NCBI RefSeq assembly: GCF_004015185.1
Contig: NZ_CP025746.1
Coordinates: 4,729,776-4,793,775 of the forward strand
DNA length: 64,000 bases
Reading direction: 5' to 3'
Source of the DNA: Clostridium manihotivorum
GTDB lineage: Bacteria > Bacillota > Clostridia > Clostridiales > Clostridiaceae
Shown here: positions 34,131 to 43,457 of the stretch, piece by piece
Layout of the letters: every line of letters starts with the position of its first letter
How positions within the stretch are numbered: the stretch's first letter is position 1
Notes under the pieces: model-generated
What the model was told of the DNA's origin: nothing
Seen by the model: only the letters and a program-made list of their open reading frames with translations
The model's database searches: none
Made by a program: the position numbers and the translations under genes

Positions 34131-35315
34131 TATAAGTTCTAATAAGGTTTCTACATTCTAACGCATAGCCTGTCTATTGTTGCTGTAGGAACCTTATTTA
34201 TTGTTCTAATGAAATTTTGTATTGAATCCTTAACACGATTCACACTCTTAAAGAACACATTATTCACTACAGATGATTTTAACCATCCCCATAACCCCTC
34301 AATTAGATTTAGTTCTGGACTATATGGTGGTAAAAACATTAATTCAAGTCTATCCTTCATTTCTTCCAAAAACGGTTGTATCAACTTAGCATGATGAATC
34401 CTAGCATTGTCAAGAACAATCACTATTTTACCCTTCGGGTATTGCGAAAGCACCTTCTTTAAAAACTCAAGAAATACTACAGCATCATATTTATCATGTT
34501 CTTCACAATAGACATGACCGGTTTCATAATCTAATATTCCTATTAATTTTACGCCTGCATTCTTTCCATAAGTAGGTATCTTTCGTTGTTGACCTTTTAC
34601 AAACCATGTCTTTTGAATAGCCTGATAATCTCTTATCATTGATTCATCTTGAAATAATATAGTATCAACTAAGCCATCAAGGTGTTTTTTTTAGAGTTTC
34701 AAAATCTGTTTTAAAAACTTCTTGTTTTTCCTTATCAGCCTTTTTAAGTACGTATGTTGGTCTTGTATAACTCAAATTTAGCCTATGAAGTATAACTGCC
34801 ATGTTTGCTATGTTTTATAATAATTTTAAAGTTAAGCATAACCCATTGACATACTAACTTAATTGTCCAGTTTTTATTGCTTCAAAGCCTACTTCGTCAG
34901 GCGTGTTATTTGTTATTACATAAATAAGTTCTTGTTCTTGCTCAGGGCTTAATTTTCTAGGGGCACCAGATGGTTTCTTCATAGCAAGACCTTCTAACCC
35001 ATTGACTTTATACTTTTAATATAGCTACCAACAGCATGCTCTTCTAACCCTTCCATTTCTGCAATTACTTTATTCTGAAAGCCTTGAAGATGCTTTAAAA
35101 CTACAGAGTATCGTTTATACATTCTTATATTTTTAGTTTTTTTCATTGCCGCTTGTAATTCCAATATTGCTTTATTATTATATTCAACTGTATTCTTCAT
35201 CACATTATTCATTTGAATCACCTCACAAAATAAATATATATTTATTTTGTGTATTCTTAGCAAATAGTATAAACGGAAATTAAATGGTAATGAATTTTAT
35301 TAAATAGAACTTATA
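34131..35315 (-). mobile_element. IS630-family (Tc1/mariner-like) insertion sequence, 1185 bp
   Basis: Perfect 11-bp terminal inverted repeats TATAAGTTCTA (34131-34141 and complement 35305-35315), flanked by a TA target duplication (34129-34130 and 35316-35317), the hallmark of IS630. Removing the element and one TA restores the host reading frame exactly, which confirms the ends. It carries one transposase gene with several frameshifts. Confidence 0.92.
34151..35212 (-). pseudogene. IS630-family transposase, multiply frameshifted
   Basis: Pieces in order on the minus strand are an N-terminal helix-turn-helix part (from ATG 35212 after GAGGTG), then LAMKKPSGAPRKLSPEQEQ in another frame, a disrupted middle, and a C-terminal DDE domain (34151-34639 and slightly upstream) with FQDESM, VLDNARIHHAK and PPYSPELNLIEGLWGWLK. 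At least three frame changes between 34640 and 35000 make it non-functional. A perfect 28-base palindrome at 35224-35251 sits just upstream of the ribosome site. Confidence 0.88.
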
Positions 35316-35317
35316 TA

Positions 35318-35756
35318 TGAAGAGCAGGTAAAAAAAGAACAAGAAGATCAATTAGAAAAGCAAAAGCAAGAGGAAGAAAATAAAAAAAAGTTAGAATTAG
35401 CAAGACAAGAAGAACAAAAGAAAACTAAAACTACTACTAATGCTAATACTCAACAATCTACAGCTGCTCAATCCAAGCCTAGTTTAAACTTAAATATTCC
35501 ACATCATCCACCTATAAATAAAGCTTATATTCCTTGGGAGAGAGCTGTATATATAGCTGTTGAAGATTTTTTAAATAAAAATCCTAAGCTTACTCAAAAG
35601 GATATAAGCTTTTCTGATAAATATGGTGGAGATACTACTATTGATGGCAGTTATTATATAGACATTAGAGATGCTTCCACAAAAACAATTTTAGCTGATT
35701 ATGAAATATCACCTACATTAGGTGGGGATATTGTTAGAATTGATAAACCACATTAA
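35318..35756 (+). pseudogene. 3' part of the gene split by IS630
   Basis: Continues the 33730 frame: a Lys/Glu/Gln-rich coiled-coil stretch (EEQVKKEQEDQLEKQKQEEE), a Thr/Asn/Gln linker, then a C-terminal domain of about 80 residues (AYIPWERAVYIAVEDFLNKN ... YYIDIRDASTKTILADYEIS) ending at TAA 35756. The C-terminal domain is not one I recognise; it looks like a small alpha-beta extracellular domain. Without a start of its own it is probably untranslated. Confidence 0.8.
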
Positions 35757-35829
35757 AAATAAACATGTTTAATCTTATGCTAAAAACATGTTTGCTAACT
35801 ATAAAGATGTAATGTTTAGGGCTAAAATA

Positions 35830-35985
35830 TAATGCGCCATGGTTCTTTGGTTTCGAGCTCATGGCACATTATATTATATTATATTATATTATATAATATA
35901 ATATAATATTAAAACTTCATAAATTGATATACTCTTTCATTATAACTATATATTTATAAAATCATATAAATATATAGTTATAATG
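35830..35985. other. Cluster of AT-rich palindromes
   Basis: Three structures follow one another. ATAATGCGCCATG pairs with CATGGCACATTAT (12 of 13). A short tandem ATTAT tract (35867-35890) then turns into its own complement. Finally a perfect 21-bp inverted repeat (35938-35958 with 35965-35985) surrounds a six-base loop. The last may serve as terminator for the DUF2500 gene; the rest is unexplained. Confidence 0.6.
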
Positions 35986-36031
35986 GGCTTTTAGGGCATA
36001 TTTTTATGCTTTTATTTAATTTAAGCACTAC

Positions 36032-36421
36032 TTAATTTAGCTCTCTTTTAAAATCCTTAAACCAAGTTCCTTGATAAGTGAGCTTGCCTCTGTCTCCTTC
36101 TGCTAGAAGTCCATACATCCTACCGCTTAAAGGCAGTTCTAACCTTTCTCCATGCTCCGTTTCAAAGGTTATGTAGTAAGTTGTACTAGTAGAATTGGTG
36201 GTGGTATTATTGACACCTGAATTACTACTATGATGAGATACATTGGTTCTTTTTCCTATCACCTTTGCTTCTACTGTAATGACAGGAGACTTAACATTTT
36301 TTATACTTTGAGCTATTGCACGTATTATAGTAAAAACAATTACTACAAAAATAATGCCAAAAAACAGCTTCATAAAGATTGGCATATCACCAAAGAAAGA
36401 TGAGCCCGCAAAATTATCCAT
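36032..36421 (-). CDS. DUF2500-family membrane protein
   Basis: 129 residues: a Phe-rich N-terminus, one membrane helix (about 15-40), then a soluble domain with VEAKVIGKRTNVS, a Ser/Asn/Thr-rich loop, TTYYITFETEHGERLELPL and GDRGKLTYQGTWF, the pattern of DUF2500. The function is unknown; the C-terminal beta domain faces either side. AGGAGG ribosome site. Monocistronic. Confidence 0.82.
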   Translation of the reverse strand: MDNFAGSSFFGDMPIFMKLFFGIIFVVIVFTIIRAIAQSIKNVKSPVITVEAKVIGKRTNVSHHSSNSGVNNTTTNSTSTTYYITFETEHGERLELPLSGRMYGLLAEGDRGKLTYQGTWFKDFKRELN

Positions 36422-36552
36422 CTAATACCTCCTACAAACTTATGTATACATAAATTTCTCATTTATTGCCTATATGTTGTATTATTCTATATATGTATTA
36501 CTTGTCCTCTAAATTATGCGTTATTTGTATAAATTTTACCATAAAAATCAAA

Positions 36553-36731
36553 AGGTCACTGAAGTGACACTTCTTTAGCGACTTTTTTGCGTATCTGCCT
36601 TTCTGAATGTATATTTGGAAGATCTATCAATCGAATAAGATTTCTTTTTTACTGTTTGCCCTAAATAGCCGTTATAATCCATTGATATTGCTAGGTTTAG
36701 CTAGCAAAAAGTTTTATACTTTTTTAACAGA
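36553..36731. repeat. E module plus family D repeat
   Basis: Terminator-like GGTCACTGAAGTGACACTTCTTTAGCGAC with six T's, then GCGTATCTGCCTTTCTGAATG (E), then TTTTTTACTGTTTGCCCTAAATAGCC ... TTAACAGAAAAAA (D). Confidence 0.7.
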
Positions 36732-36737
36732 AAAAAA

Positions 36738-36781
36738 TAATCATATCAACTCTATATCGGTCAATCAGTTGATATGATTAT
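36738..36781 (-). terminator. Terminator of the ABC exporter operon
   Basis: Perfect 13-bp arms AATCATATCAACT and AGTTGATATGATT; on the minus strand a T-rich tract follows. Confidence 0.8.
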
Positions 36782-36808
36782 TCTAACATTTATCTAATGG
36801 TTGCAAGC

Positions 36809-38548
36809 TTAGTTAGCCAATGCATATTGGCTATTATATAAATTGGCATAGAAGCCCTTGGCTTCAAGAAGCTGTTCATGATTTCCTTTTTCTATAATTT
36901 TTCCGTTATTCATTACAAGTATCAAATCTGCTTCTCTTATGGTTGATAGCCTATGTGCTATTACAAAGCTTGTTTTGCCTTTCATTAAGGTTAAGAAAGC
37001 TTTTTGTATTCTAACTTCTGTCAAGGTATCTATACTGCTGGTAGCTTCATCTAGTATAAGCATAGTTGGATTCATAAGCATCACTCTAGCAATAGTTAAT
37101 AGCTGCCTTTGTCCTTGAGATAGATTACCTCCATCTTCAGTTATCATAGTATCATATCCATTGGGAAGCCTCTTTATAAAGCTATGTGCATAAGCAGCCT
37201 TGGAAGCCTTTATTATCTCCTCCTCAGTAGCATCTTTCCTACCATAGGCTATATTATCTCTTATAGTTCCTGCAAAAAGCCAGCTTTCTTGAAGCACCAT
37301 ACCAAAAGAACTTCTTACACTTTCCCTAGTAACTTCTTTTGTGTCTTTTCCATCTATGAATATGCTACCACCATCAGTCTCATAGAATCTCATCAAAAGA
37401 TTTACTAAGGTAGTTTTTCCAGCTCCAGTTGGACCAACTATAGCCACTGTACTACCTGGCTTTATATCCATAGTGAAGTCTTCTATTAAAGGGCTTTCTT
37501 TTTTATATGAAAAACTAACATTTTCAAATCTTACTTCTCTAACTCCCTTGTCTTTTATAATATCTTTGTTTTCTTCGGACACTTCGCCCTTTTCGTCCAA
37601 CACAGCAAATACCCTTTCAGCAGAAGCCATAGCTGATTGAAGCTGAGTTGCTATGCTTGTTATATCATTTATAGGCTTTGCAAATTGATTTGAATATATT
37701 AAGAAGCTTGATATTTTACCAATCGAAAGTCCACCTGCCACTGAAACTAATGCACCTATTATACCCGAAAAAATATAAGTTAAATTGTTTATATATCTAG
37801 TCCCTGGATTAGTCAAGGATGAATAAAATTGGGCTTTTTGTCCACATTGATACAATCTGTCATTGATCTCCTTGAACACCTGTTGAGATCTCTCTTCATA
37901 ATTGAAAGCCTTGACTATTTTTTGATTTCCTATTATCTCTTCTATATATCCATTAAGCTCTCCTAGAGTCTTTGACTGCTCTCTAAACATTTTCTTAGAA
38001 TTTTTAGCTATAAAAGATGATAGTAAAAAGCATAGCGGCGTCATAACAACAACTACCAAGGTAATTACTGGACTTATGGCTACCATAAAAATCAACGAAC
38101 CTAAAAAGGTCACGATCCCAGAAAATAGCTGGGTTATTCCTTGTAGTAACCCCTCTGAAACTGCATCTATATCATTGGTAAACCTACTAATAATATCTCC
38201 ATGTGCCTTTCCATCGTAATATTTAAGTGGCAAAGTATTTAACTTTTCAAACAGCTCTTCTCTTATATCTCTTACAGTCCTGTTTGATATTACATTTGTA
38301 AATATTGATAAAAACCATTGAAGCAACGCACTTAATCCATAAACAACAGCAAGAAGTGCTACTACCTTAAGTATCTCTGGAAAATCAACCTGCCCTCTCT
38401 TAACCATATAGTCTATGGCTTTACCTGTAAAAAAAGGAGCTATTATAGTAAGAATATTGCTTGCTATAGCAAAAACTATAACCAAACTCAATTGTATCTT
38501 ATACTTTTTTACATATGTCAATAATCTGCTTAACGTTTTATTTTTCAA
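36809..38548 (-). CDS. ABC exporter half-transporter (catalytic partner)
   Basis: 579 residues: six-helix exporter domain (about 15-300) and nucleotide-binding domain (about 340-570). Walker A GPTGAGKTT, signature NLSQGQRQL (Gln replaces the usual Gly), Walker B LILDEATSSID with the catalytic Glu, and His in IAHRLST. The start is TTG after AGGAGGTTG. It lies 12 bases after the stop of the partner gene. Together they form a heterodimeric multidrug/lipid-type exporter (BmrCD/YheHI-like); substrate unknown. Confidence 0.9.
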   Translation of the reverse strand: MKNKTLSRLLTYVKKYKIQLSLVIVFAIASNILTIIAPFFTGKAIDYMVKRGQVDFPEILKVVALLAVVYGLSALLQWFLSIFTNVISNRTVRDIREELFEKLNTLPLKYYDGKAHGDIISRFTNDIDAVSEGLLQGITQLFSGIVTFLGSLIFMVAISPVITLVVVVMTPLCFLLSSFIAKNSKKMFREQSKTLGELNGYIEEIIGNQKIVKAFNYEERSQQVFKEINDRLYQCGQKAQFYSSLTNPGTRYINNLTYIFSGIIGALVSVAGGLSIGKISSFLIYSNQFAKPINDITSIATQLQSAMASAERVFAVLDEKGEVSEENKDIIKDKGVREVRFENVSFSYKKESPLIEDFTMDIKPGSTVAIVGPTGAGKTTLVNLLMRFYETDGGSIFIDGKDTKEVTRESVRSSFGMVLQESWLFAGTIRDNIAYGRKDATEEEIIKASKAAYAHSFIKRLPNGYDTMITEDGGNLSQGQRQLLTIARVMLMNPTMLILDEATSSIDTLTEVRIQKAFLTLMKGKTSFVIAHRLSTIREADLILVMNNGKIIEKGNHEQLLEAKGFYANLYNSQYALAN

Positions 38549-38560
38549 TCTAACAACCTC

Positions 38561-40294
38561 CTATTTCTCGACCTGAGAGAGGCAAATTTCTTTATAAACT
38601 TCACAGGTTTCTAAGAGTTCCTCATGTGTTCCAAGTCCTGCTTGATTTCCATCATCTAAGACTAGGATCATATCAGAATCCTTAACCACATTTACTCTCT
38701 GAGAAACTATAACTAACGTCATTTCTTCTGTATTACTCTTAAGGGCCTTTCTGAGTGCTGCATCTGTAGCATAATCAAGCGCACTAGAGCTATCATCTAA
38801 TATAAGTATCTCTGGCTTCTTCACCAATGCTCTTGCTATAGTTAATCTTTGCTTTTGCCCCCCTGACAGATTAGCTCCGCCTTGTGTTATTTTTGTGTTA
38901 TAAGCGTTAGGCTGCTTTTCAATAAATTCTGAAGCTTGAGCTATTCTAGCAGCCTTTTTGATTTCCTCATCAGAAGCATCCTCTCTTCCCCACTTTAAGT
39001 TTTCTTCAATAGTTCCTGTAAATACTACTGCTTTTTGTGGCACGACTCCTATCTTATCCCTCAATTCAACTTGACTGCAATTTACTACATCAATATCATT
39101 GACTTTAATGTTTCCTTCATCGCAATCATAAAATCTCGGTATCAGACTTATAAGAGTGCTTTTTCCAGAGCCTGTAGCTCCTATTATTCCTAATGTTTTA
39201 CCTTTTTTCAGCTTGAAAGAAATATCCTTTAAGGCGTATTCATTGGAGCCTTTATAAGTAAAGGTAACATTATTGAACTCTATAGCTTCTTCCGAACCCT
39301 TTTCGACACTTAATCTATTCAAGTTTAAAATAGCTTCTTTGTCTACTATACTTCCCTTTGTATCAAAAATCTCATTAACACGGCTTGCAGATGCAGCTGC
39401 TTTAGTAAATGTAACAACAAGATTAGCAACTACAACTAATGCAGAAAAAATTTGAATAATGTAATTTATGTAAGCTATTACTTGTCCCTGTGTCATGCCA
39501 CCTACATTTACTCTAATACCACCAAACCATATTACTGCAATAATAGCAAAATTCATTATTATAGATGTAGCTGGGTTCATAAGTGCAGCTATACTTCCAA
39601 CCCTAACAGCTGTGTCTGACAAATCTGAATTAGCAGCTCTAAATCTAGACTTTTCATAATCTACTTTATCAAAAGCTCTTACAACTCTAACACCAGAAAG
39701 ATTTTCTCTAAGTATAACTGCTAATCTATCAAGCTTACCTTGTACCTTTTTATACAATGGTATGGACTTTCTCATTACTAGAAACAATACTAAAACAAAT
39801 ACCGGAAGTATTATGAGTATTACTATGGATAGTTTCAAATCAAGTATCATGGCCATAACAATACCACCAATACATAGGAACGGAGCTCTTACCACTAGAC
39901 GGATCCACATTGCTACCGCCAACTGTAATTGATTAACATCGTTAGTTGTTCTGTTGATCAAAGATGCAGTACCAAAACTATCTATCTCTGCGTGAGAAAA
40001 GGTTCCAATATGCTTAAAAATAGCATTTCTCAAAACTGTCCCAAACCCTTGAGAAGCAATAGACGCAAAGTATTGGCAGGTGAAAGCAAAAGTTACTCCT
40101 AGAGTTGCAATCACCAACATCAAAGCTCCCATCTTTAGTATATATGGTACATCTCTGTTCTTAACTCCATTATCAATAACTAGTGCCATTATGGTCGGAA
40201 TCATAAGCTCAAATATAGCTTCTAAAAGCTTAAAAAACTGACCTAAAAAAACGTTTTTTTTATAATTTTTTAAGAAAGGTATTAATTTTATCAA
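38561..40294 (-). CDS. ABC exporter half-transporter with degenerate Walker B
   Basis: 577 residues, same architecture as its neighbour. Walker A GATGSGKST and signature NLSGGQKQR are canonical, but Walker B reads LILDDSSSALD, with Asp in place of the catalytic Glu, and the switch region has VSQRVN instead of the canonical His. Such a half paired with a canonical one is the pattern of heterodimeric exporters with one hydrolytically dead site. Starts at TTG (40292-40294) behind AAGGAGG. Confidence 0.9.
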   Translation of the reverse strand: MIKLIPFLKNYKKNVFLGQFFKLLEAIFELMIPTIMALVIDNGVKNRDVPYILKMGALMLVIATLGVTFAFTCQYFASIASQGFGTVLRNAIFKHIGTFSHAEIDSFGTASLINRTTNDVNQLQLAVAMWIRLVVRAPFLCIGGIVMAMILDLKLSIVILIILPVFVLVLFLVMRKSIPLYKKVQGKLDRLAVILRENLSGVRVVRAFDKVDYEKSRFRAANSDLSDTAVRVGSIAALMNPATSIIMNFAIIAVIWFGGIRVNVGGMTQGQVIAYINYIIQIFSALVVVANLVVTFTKAAASASRVNEIFDTKGSIVDKEAILNLNRLSVEKGSEEAIEFNNVTFTYKGSNEYALKDISFKLKKGKTLGIIGATGSGKSTLISLIPRFYDCDEGNIKVNDIDVVNCSQVELRDKIGVVPQKAVVFTGTIEENLKWGREDASDEEIKKAARIAQASEFIEKQPNAYNTKITQGGANLSGGQKQRLTIARALVKKPEILILDDSSSALDYATDAALRKALKSNTEEMTLVIVSQRVNVVKDSDMILVLDDGNQAGLGTHEELLETCEVYKEICLSQVEK

Positions 40295-40410
40295 GACTTT
40301 TCCTCCTTGAATAATTCTTTCAGCAAATCTCCTTCAAGGTTCACTATGTTTTAATTATAGCAAAGGACTTACTATATTAAAAATATTAATTATATGCATT
40401 ATCCATACAA

Positions 40411-40443
40411 AAAAAGTATAGGTAAATATAACCTATACTTTAA
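40411..40443 (-). terminator. Terminator of the zinc-ribbon gene
   Basis: AAAGTATAGGT and ACCTATACTTT arms with a T tract on the minus strand, between the zinc-ribbon gene and the ABC operon. Confidence 0.7.
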
Positions 40444-40454
40444 AACTTATCATT

Positions 40455-40540
40455 CACACTCAAATCAAGCTCTACTAAATCCTTCATATTGCTAAATCTA
40501 GCTGTCAATAAATTTTATACTGATTTAAACAATAAAAAAG
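40455..40540. repeat. Diverged family D repeat
   Basis: Shares CTACTAAATCCTTCATATTGCTAAATCTAGC and AAATTTTATACT with the family D core; its ends have decayed. Confidence 0.5.
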
Positions 40541-40565
40541 TGAACTTAGTAAAAACTATCTTAAT

Positions 40566-40931
40566 TTATACCTCTAGCTTCTTCCCGCAATTACTACAAA
40601 CTTCTTCGCCATCTTGTAGCTCTGCTCCACAATAATAACAATAAGCTATTTTAGGCCTATTATTTTCTTCCTTATTTATCTGACTCTCAGCTTGTCTCTT
40701 TATATTGTTCCATGTGGCTATAGAAAATATGTAAGCTAATATGGTGCAGGCTATCAGCTCTATTCCCTTTAAAATAATCTGATTTTTCCCAAAAGTCATT
40801 TTCCCAAATATAATTTCTTTGATATCTCCAATAAAGAATACAATAATAATCATTATTACAGCTGATAAAACATATCTTTTCTTACCTATCTTTTCAAAGT
40901 TATCCCACAGTGTTTTTGGATCCGTTCTCAT
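40566..40931 (-). CDS. Small membrane protein with C-terminal zinc ribbon
   Basis: 121 residues: two membrane helices (about 18-36 and 52-75) and a C-terminal zinc ribbon, C-x2-C ... C-x2-C in YCYYCGAELQDGEEVCSNCGKKL. The ribbon resembles the zinc-ribbon_2 type found on many uncharacterised Firmicute membrane proteins. Function unknown. AAGGAG ribosome site. Confidence 0.75.
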   Translation of the reverse strand: MRTDPKTLWDNFEKIGKKRYVLSAVIMIIIVFFIGDIKEIIFGKMTFGKNQIILKGIELIACTILAYIFSIATWNNIKRQAESQINKEENNRPKIAYCYYCGAELQDGEEVCSNCGKKLEV

Positions 40932-41276
40932 TTTGACTCCTTCCTAGCAATATAATAAAATGAACTTTTGTCCTAGCTCCTAATTACTAAGACTAGTTCA
41001 AATAAATTCTAAATCTAATCCTTCTTATAAATTGTACTATTTAATCTATATATTAACAATATACCTTTATTCTCATTATTTGTTGTATATTCTAAAAGTT
41101 CATACTATGATTTCAAAATAATCAGGTTTATTCTTTCTCCTTTATACTCTTTAATAAATCGCCGTATGCTTATACAAAGCTTTATCAAAATATAATTTTC
41201 TACTAAGAAGACAAACTTTTTCATTATACTTTTGTGAGATTCTTAGACTTCGTGGAAATTCCTAAAGAATAAATAT
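40932..41276. other. AT-rich gap between zinc-ribbon and flavodoxin genes
   Basis: No gene or RNA is seen. A stretch near 41157-41205 (AATCGCCGTATGC ... CTTTATCAAAATATAATTTT) faintly resembles 22655-22710, possibly a further old repeat, too weak to call. Confidence 0.4.
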
Positions 41277-41302
41277 GGCGCAAGTAAAAAATACTTGCGC
41301 CA
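41277..41302 (-). terminator. Terminator of the flavodoxin gene
   Basis: GGCGCAAGTA and TACTTGCGCC arms around A's, 30 bases past the stop on the minus strand. Confidence 0.65.
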
Positions 41303-41332
41303 CCATTATATATCATTAATTAACTTGAAATA

Positions 41333-41779
41333 CTACTTTGTGATTATTCCTTTTATAAATTCCTTTGCATTATTCAAATCACTTGCATCAGGGTGATTCT
41401 TTGCTCTTCCGCCAATAAGTTTAAACGGTCCAAAGGTATCCCAACCCTTACATGAGAAGTTTCCAAGAACCTTAGCTTTCTTGCCTTCAAGTATATTTAA
41501 AACAGCTTGATGATTTCTTACTGAGCCGCTATCATTTGTGGAAAACACAAAAACTTCTTTATTTTCTAAGCTTGCACTCTCAATTAAAGCAACCATCTTT
41601 TTATCAAATCCAAATCCATATATACCTGATCCGAAACCTATTAGATCATATTTAGAAAAATCTATGTTTCTAGCCTGAGCCTCTTCTACTACCTCAGCTT
41701 TTGCCACTTCTCCCATAGCTAAAGCTACTTTCTTTGTATTACCATGATGATAAGAACAATAGACAATCAAAGTCTTCAT
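41333..41779 (-). CDS. Flavodoxin-family protein
   Basis: 148 residues. The FMN phosphate loop is YCSYHHGNTKKVA at residues 7-19, with GFGSGIYGFGFDKK near residue 48 and FSTNDSGSVRNH near residue 80. Probably an electron carrier or a small NAD(P)H-quinone-type partner; no dedicated redox partner lies next to it. GAGGGAG ribosome site; monocistronic. Confidence 0.85.
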   Translation of the reverse strand: MKTLIVYCSYHHGNTKKVALAMGEVAKAEVVEEAQARNIDFSKYDLIGFGSGIYGFGFDKKMVALIESASLENKEVFVFSTNDSGSVRNHQAVLNILEGKKAKVLGNFSCKGWDTFGPFKLIGGRAKNHPDASDLNNAKEFIKGIITK

Positions 41780-42321
41780 CTTTTTCTCCCTCTTTCTTTA
41801 GAATGCACAATTATATTTTACATCATTAAATTTTACAAAATCTATTCACAAGGATAATATTATACCAATTAGTTTAAAAAGTAAATATGTTATTTGATAA
41901 AAATTTATCATTATTTTTATGTGCAATCTAAGCTTCAAATAAACATTTTATATTGAAAAATTCCAGCAACATTTCTTTAATACATACTTACATAGATTAA
42001 TTAAATTCTATATATACTACTTGTAGTAATAACATTGCTTGAAATATTCTCAGATTCATATGCACCTAAAACATGTTAAAGTTCTATAATATCCATCTAA
42101 TAATTGAACTAATTACTATTAGCACCTAATATTCTAATTAATAACCTAATAAAAAACTTTATGAGATCACAGACTATTACTTAAATTTATCCCTGGACAA
42201 ATTTGTTATTTGTAACTATAAATTGAATTGACATTAGGGAATTATAATGATAATATAAAATTAAATTGTGTACAACTTAATTCTTCTAGGTATATATTTT
42301 ATTACGAGAATATGCATTTAA

Positions 42322-42418
42322 AGATGTACCACTTCAATTCGAAATCAATTTTAAAAACTCCTGTAGTTTTTGAGAGGAGAATTTGAAAATATAAATTTTA
42401 TTATGAGGTGGTACATCT
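42322..42418. repeat. Family A palindromic repeat, best copy
   Basis: Terminal inverted repeats AGATGTACCACTTCAAT and ATTATGAGGTGGTACATCT are nearly perfect. Interior: AAAACTCCTGTAGTTTTTGAGAGGAGAA. The rest of the 41780-42497 gap is AT-rich; a possible TTGACA box at 42228 lacks a good partner. Confidence 0.82.
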
Positions 42419-42497
42419 ATCCATAAAACTTTAAAACTTAACAAAGAAATTATTATATTCAGATCATATAAAAACTTATTAATATAGGAGTGATAAT

Positions 42498-43382
42498 ATG
42501 GCAATTAACGATAGAATGTTAAAGGTATTAAAGGCTCTTCAGAAAAGTGAGCTTACAGAAAAACTTATCTATATAAACATAGCCAAATATATAAAAGATG
42601 ATAAAAACCGAGAAACTCTTCTTAGAATTGCAGAAGAAGAACAAAAGCATTATGATATATGGAAAAAGTATTCTAAGGTTGATGTAGAACCGTCAAAACT
42701 ACAAATTTTCTTCTATACATGTCTTGCTAAGATTTTTGGATATACTTTTGTAATAAAAAAGATGGAAAACTCCTTAAATAGATCTCTTTACAATGATAGC
42801 GCAGATGATGAACTTAAAGAGCTAGTACCAGAAATAGAAACTATCCAAAAAGCGGAGCTAGTACATGAACAGAAGATGATAGAGTTGTTAGATGAAGAAA
42901 GACTTCAATATGTAGGATCTATGGTATTAGGGTTAAATGATGCCTTAGTTGAATTTACTGGAAGCTTGGCAGGCTACTCTTTTGCTATGCAAAGCAATAA
43001 ACTTATATCTCTGGCAGGTTTAATAACTGGTATATCTGCAACACTTTCTATGACCTCTTCAGAGTTTTTATCTGCCCGTTCAGAAGGCGATAAAAACGCA
43101 AAAAAATCTGCTTTCTATACTGGAATAGCATATTTATTAACTGTTGTAATATTAATACTTCCATATTTGCTGCTACCGGACAATATGTATAGCTTATCTC
43201 TTATGATTATGCTTGTGCTAGTAATAATGATAATAGCGGCTTTCAACTACTATATTTCAGTGGCAAAAAACTTATCCTTTAAAAAGCGTTTTGCCGAAAT
43301 GTCACTTATAAGTCTTAGCGTTGCCGCAGTGTCCTTTGTAATTGGGTTATTAGTAAAAAAATTCTTAGGTATAGATGTTTAA
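42498..43382 (+). CDS. Ferritin-like / VIT1 (CCC1) fusion, putative iron or manganese transporter
   Basis: 294 residues. Residues 1-135 are a ferritin/rubrerythrin-like helical domain with metal-binding Glu and E-x2-H patterns (EEEQKHYDIW; ELVHEQKMIELLDEE). Residues 140-294 are a VIT1/CCC1 membrane domain with about five helices, LGLNDALVEFTGSLAG and MTSSEFLSARSEGDKNAKK being the family signatures. Like MbfA, it is expected to export or sequester iron or manganese across the membrane. GGAGTG ribosome site. Shares a terminator with the convergent Hsp20 gene. Confidence 0.87.
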   Translation: MAINDRMLKVLKALQKSELTEKLIYINIAKYIKDDKNRETLLRIAEEEQKHYDIWKKYSKVDVEPSKLQIFFYTCLAKIFGYTFVIKKMENSLNRSLYNDSADDELKELVPEIETIQKAELVHEQKMIELLDEERLQYVGSMVLGLNDALVEFTGSLAGYSFAMQSNKLISLAGLITGISATLSMTSSEFLSARSEGDKNAKKSAFYTGIAYLLTVVILILPYLLLPDNMYSLSLMIMLVLVIMIIAAFNYYISVAKNLSFKKRFAEMSLISLSVAAVSFVIGLLVKKFLGIDV

Positions 43383-43407
43383 TTTTATACATTGTTATAA
43401 AACTAAA

Positions 43408-43450
43408 GCTCCCAATAAATATGAACCAATTATATTTATTGGGAGTTTTT
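43408..43450 (+). terminator. Terminator of the ferritin-VIT1 gene
   Basis: CTCCCAATAAATAT and ATATTTATTGGGAG arms, nine-base loop, five T's. Confidence 0.9.
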
Positions 43451-43457
43451 CTTTGCA

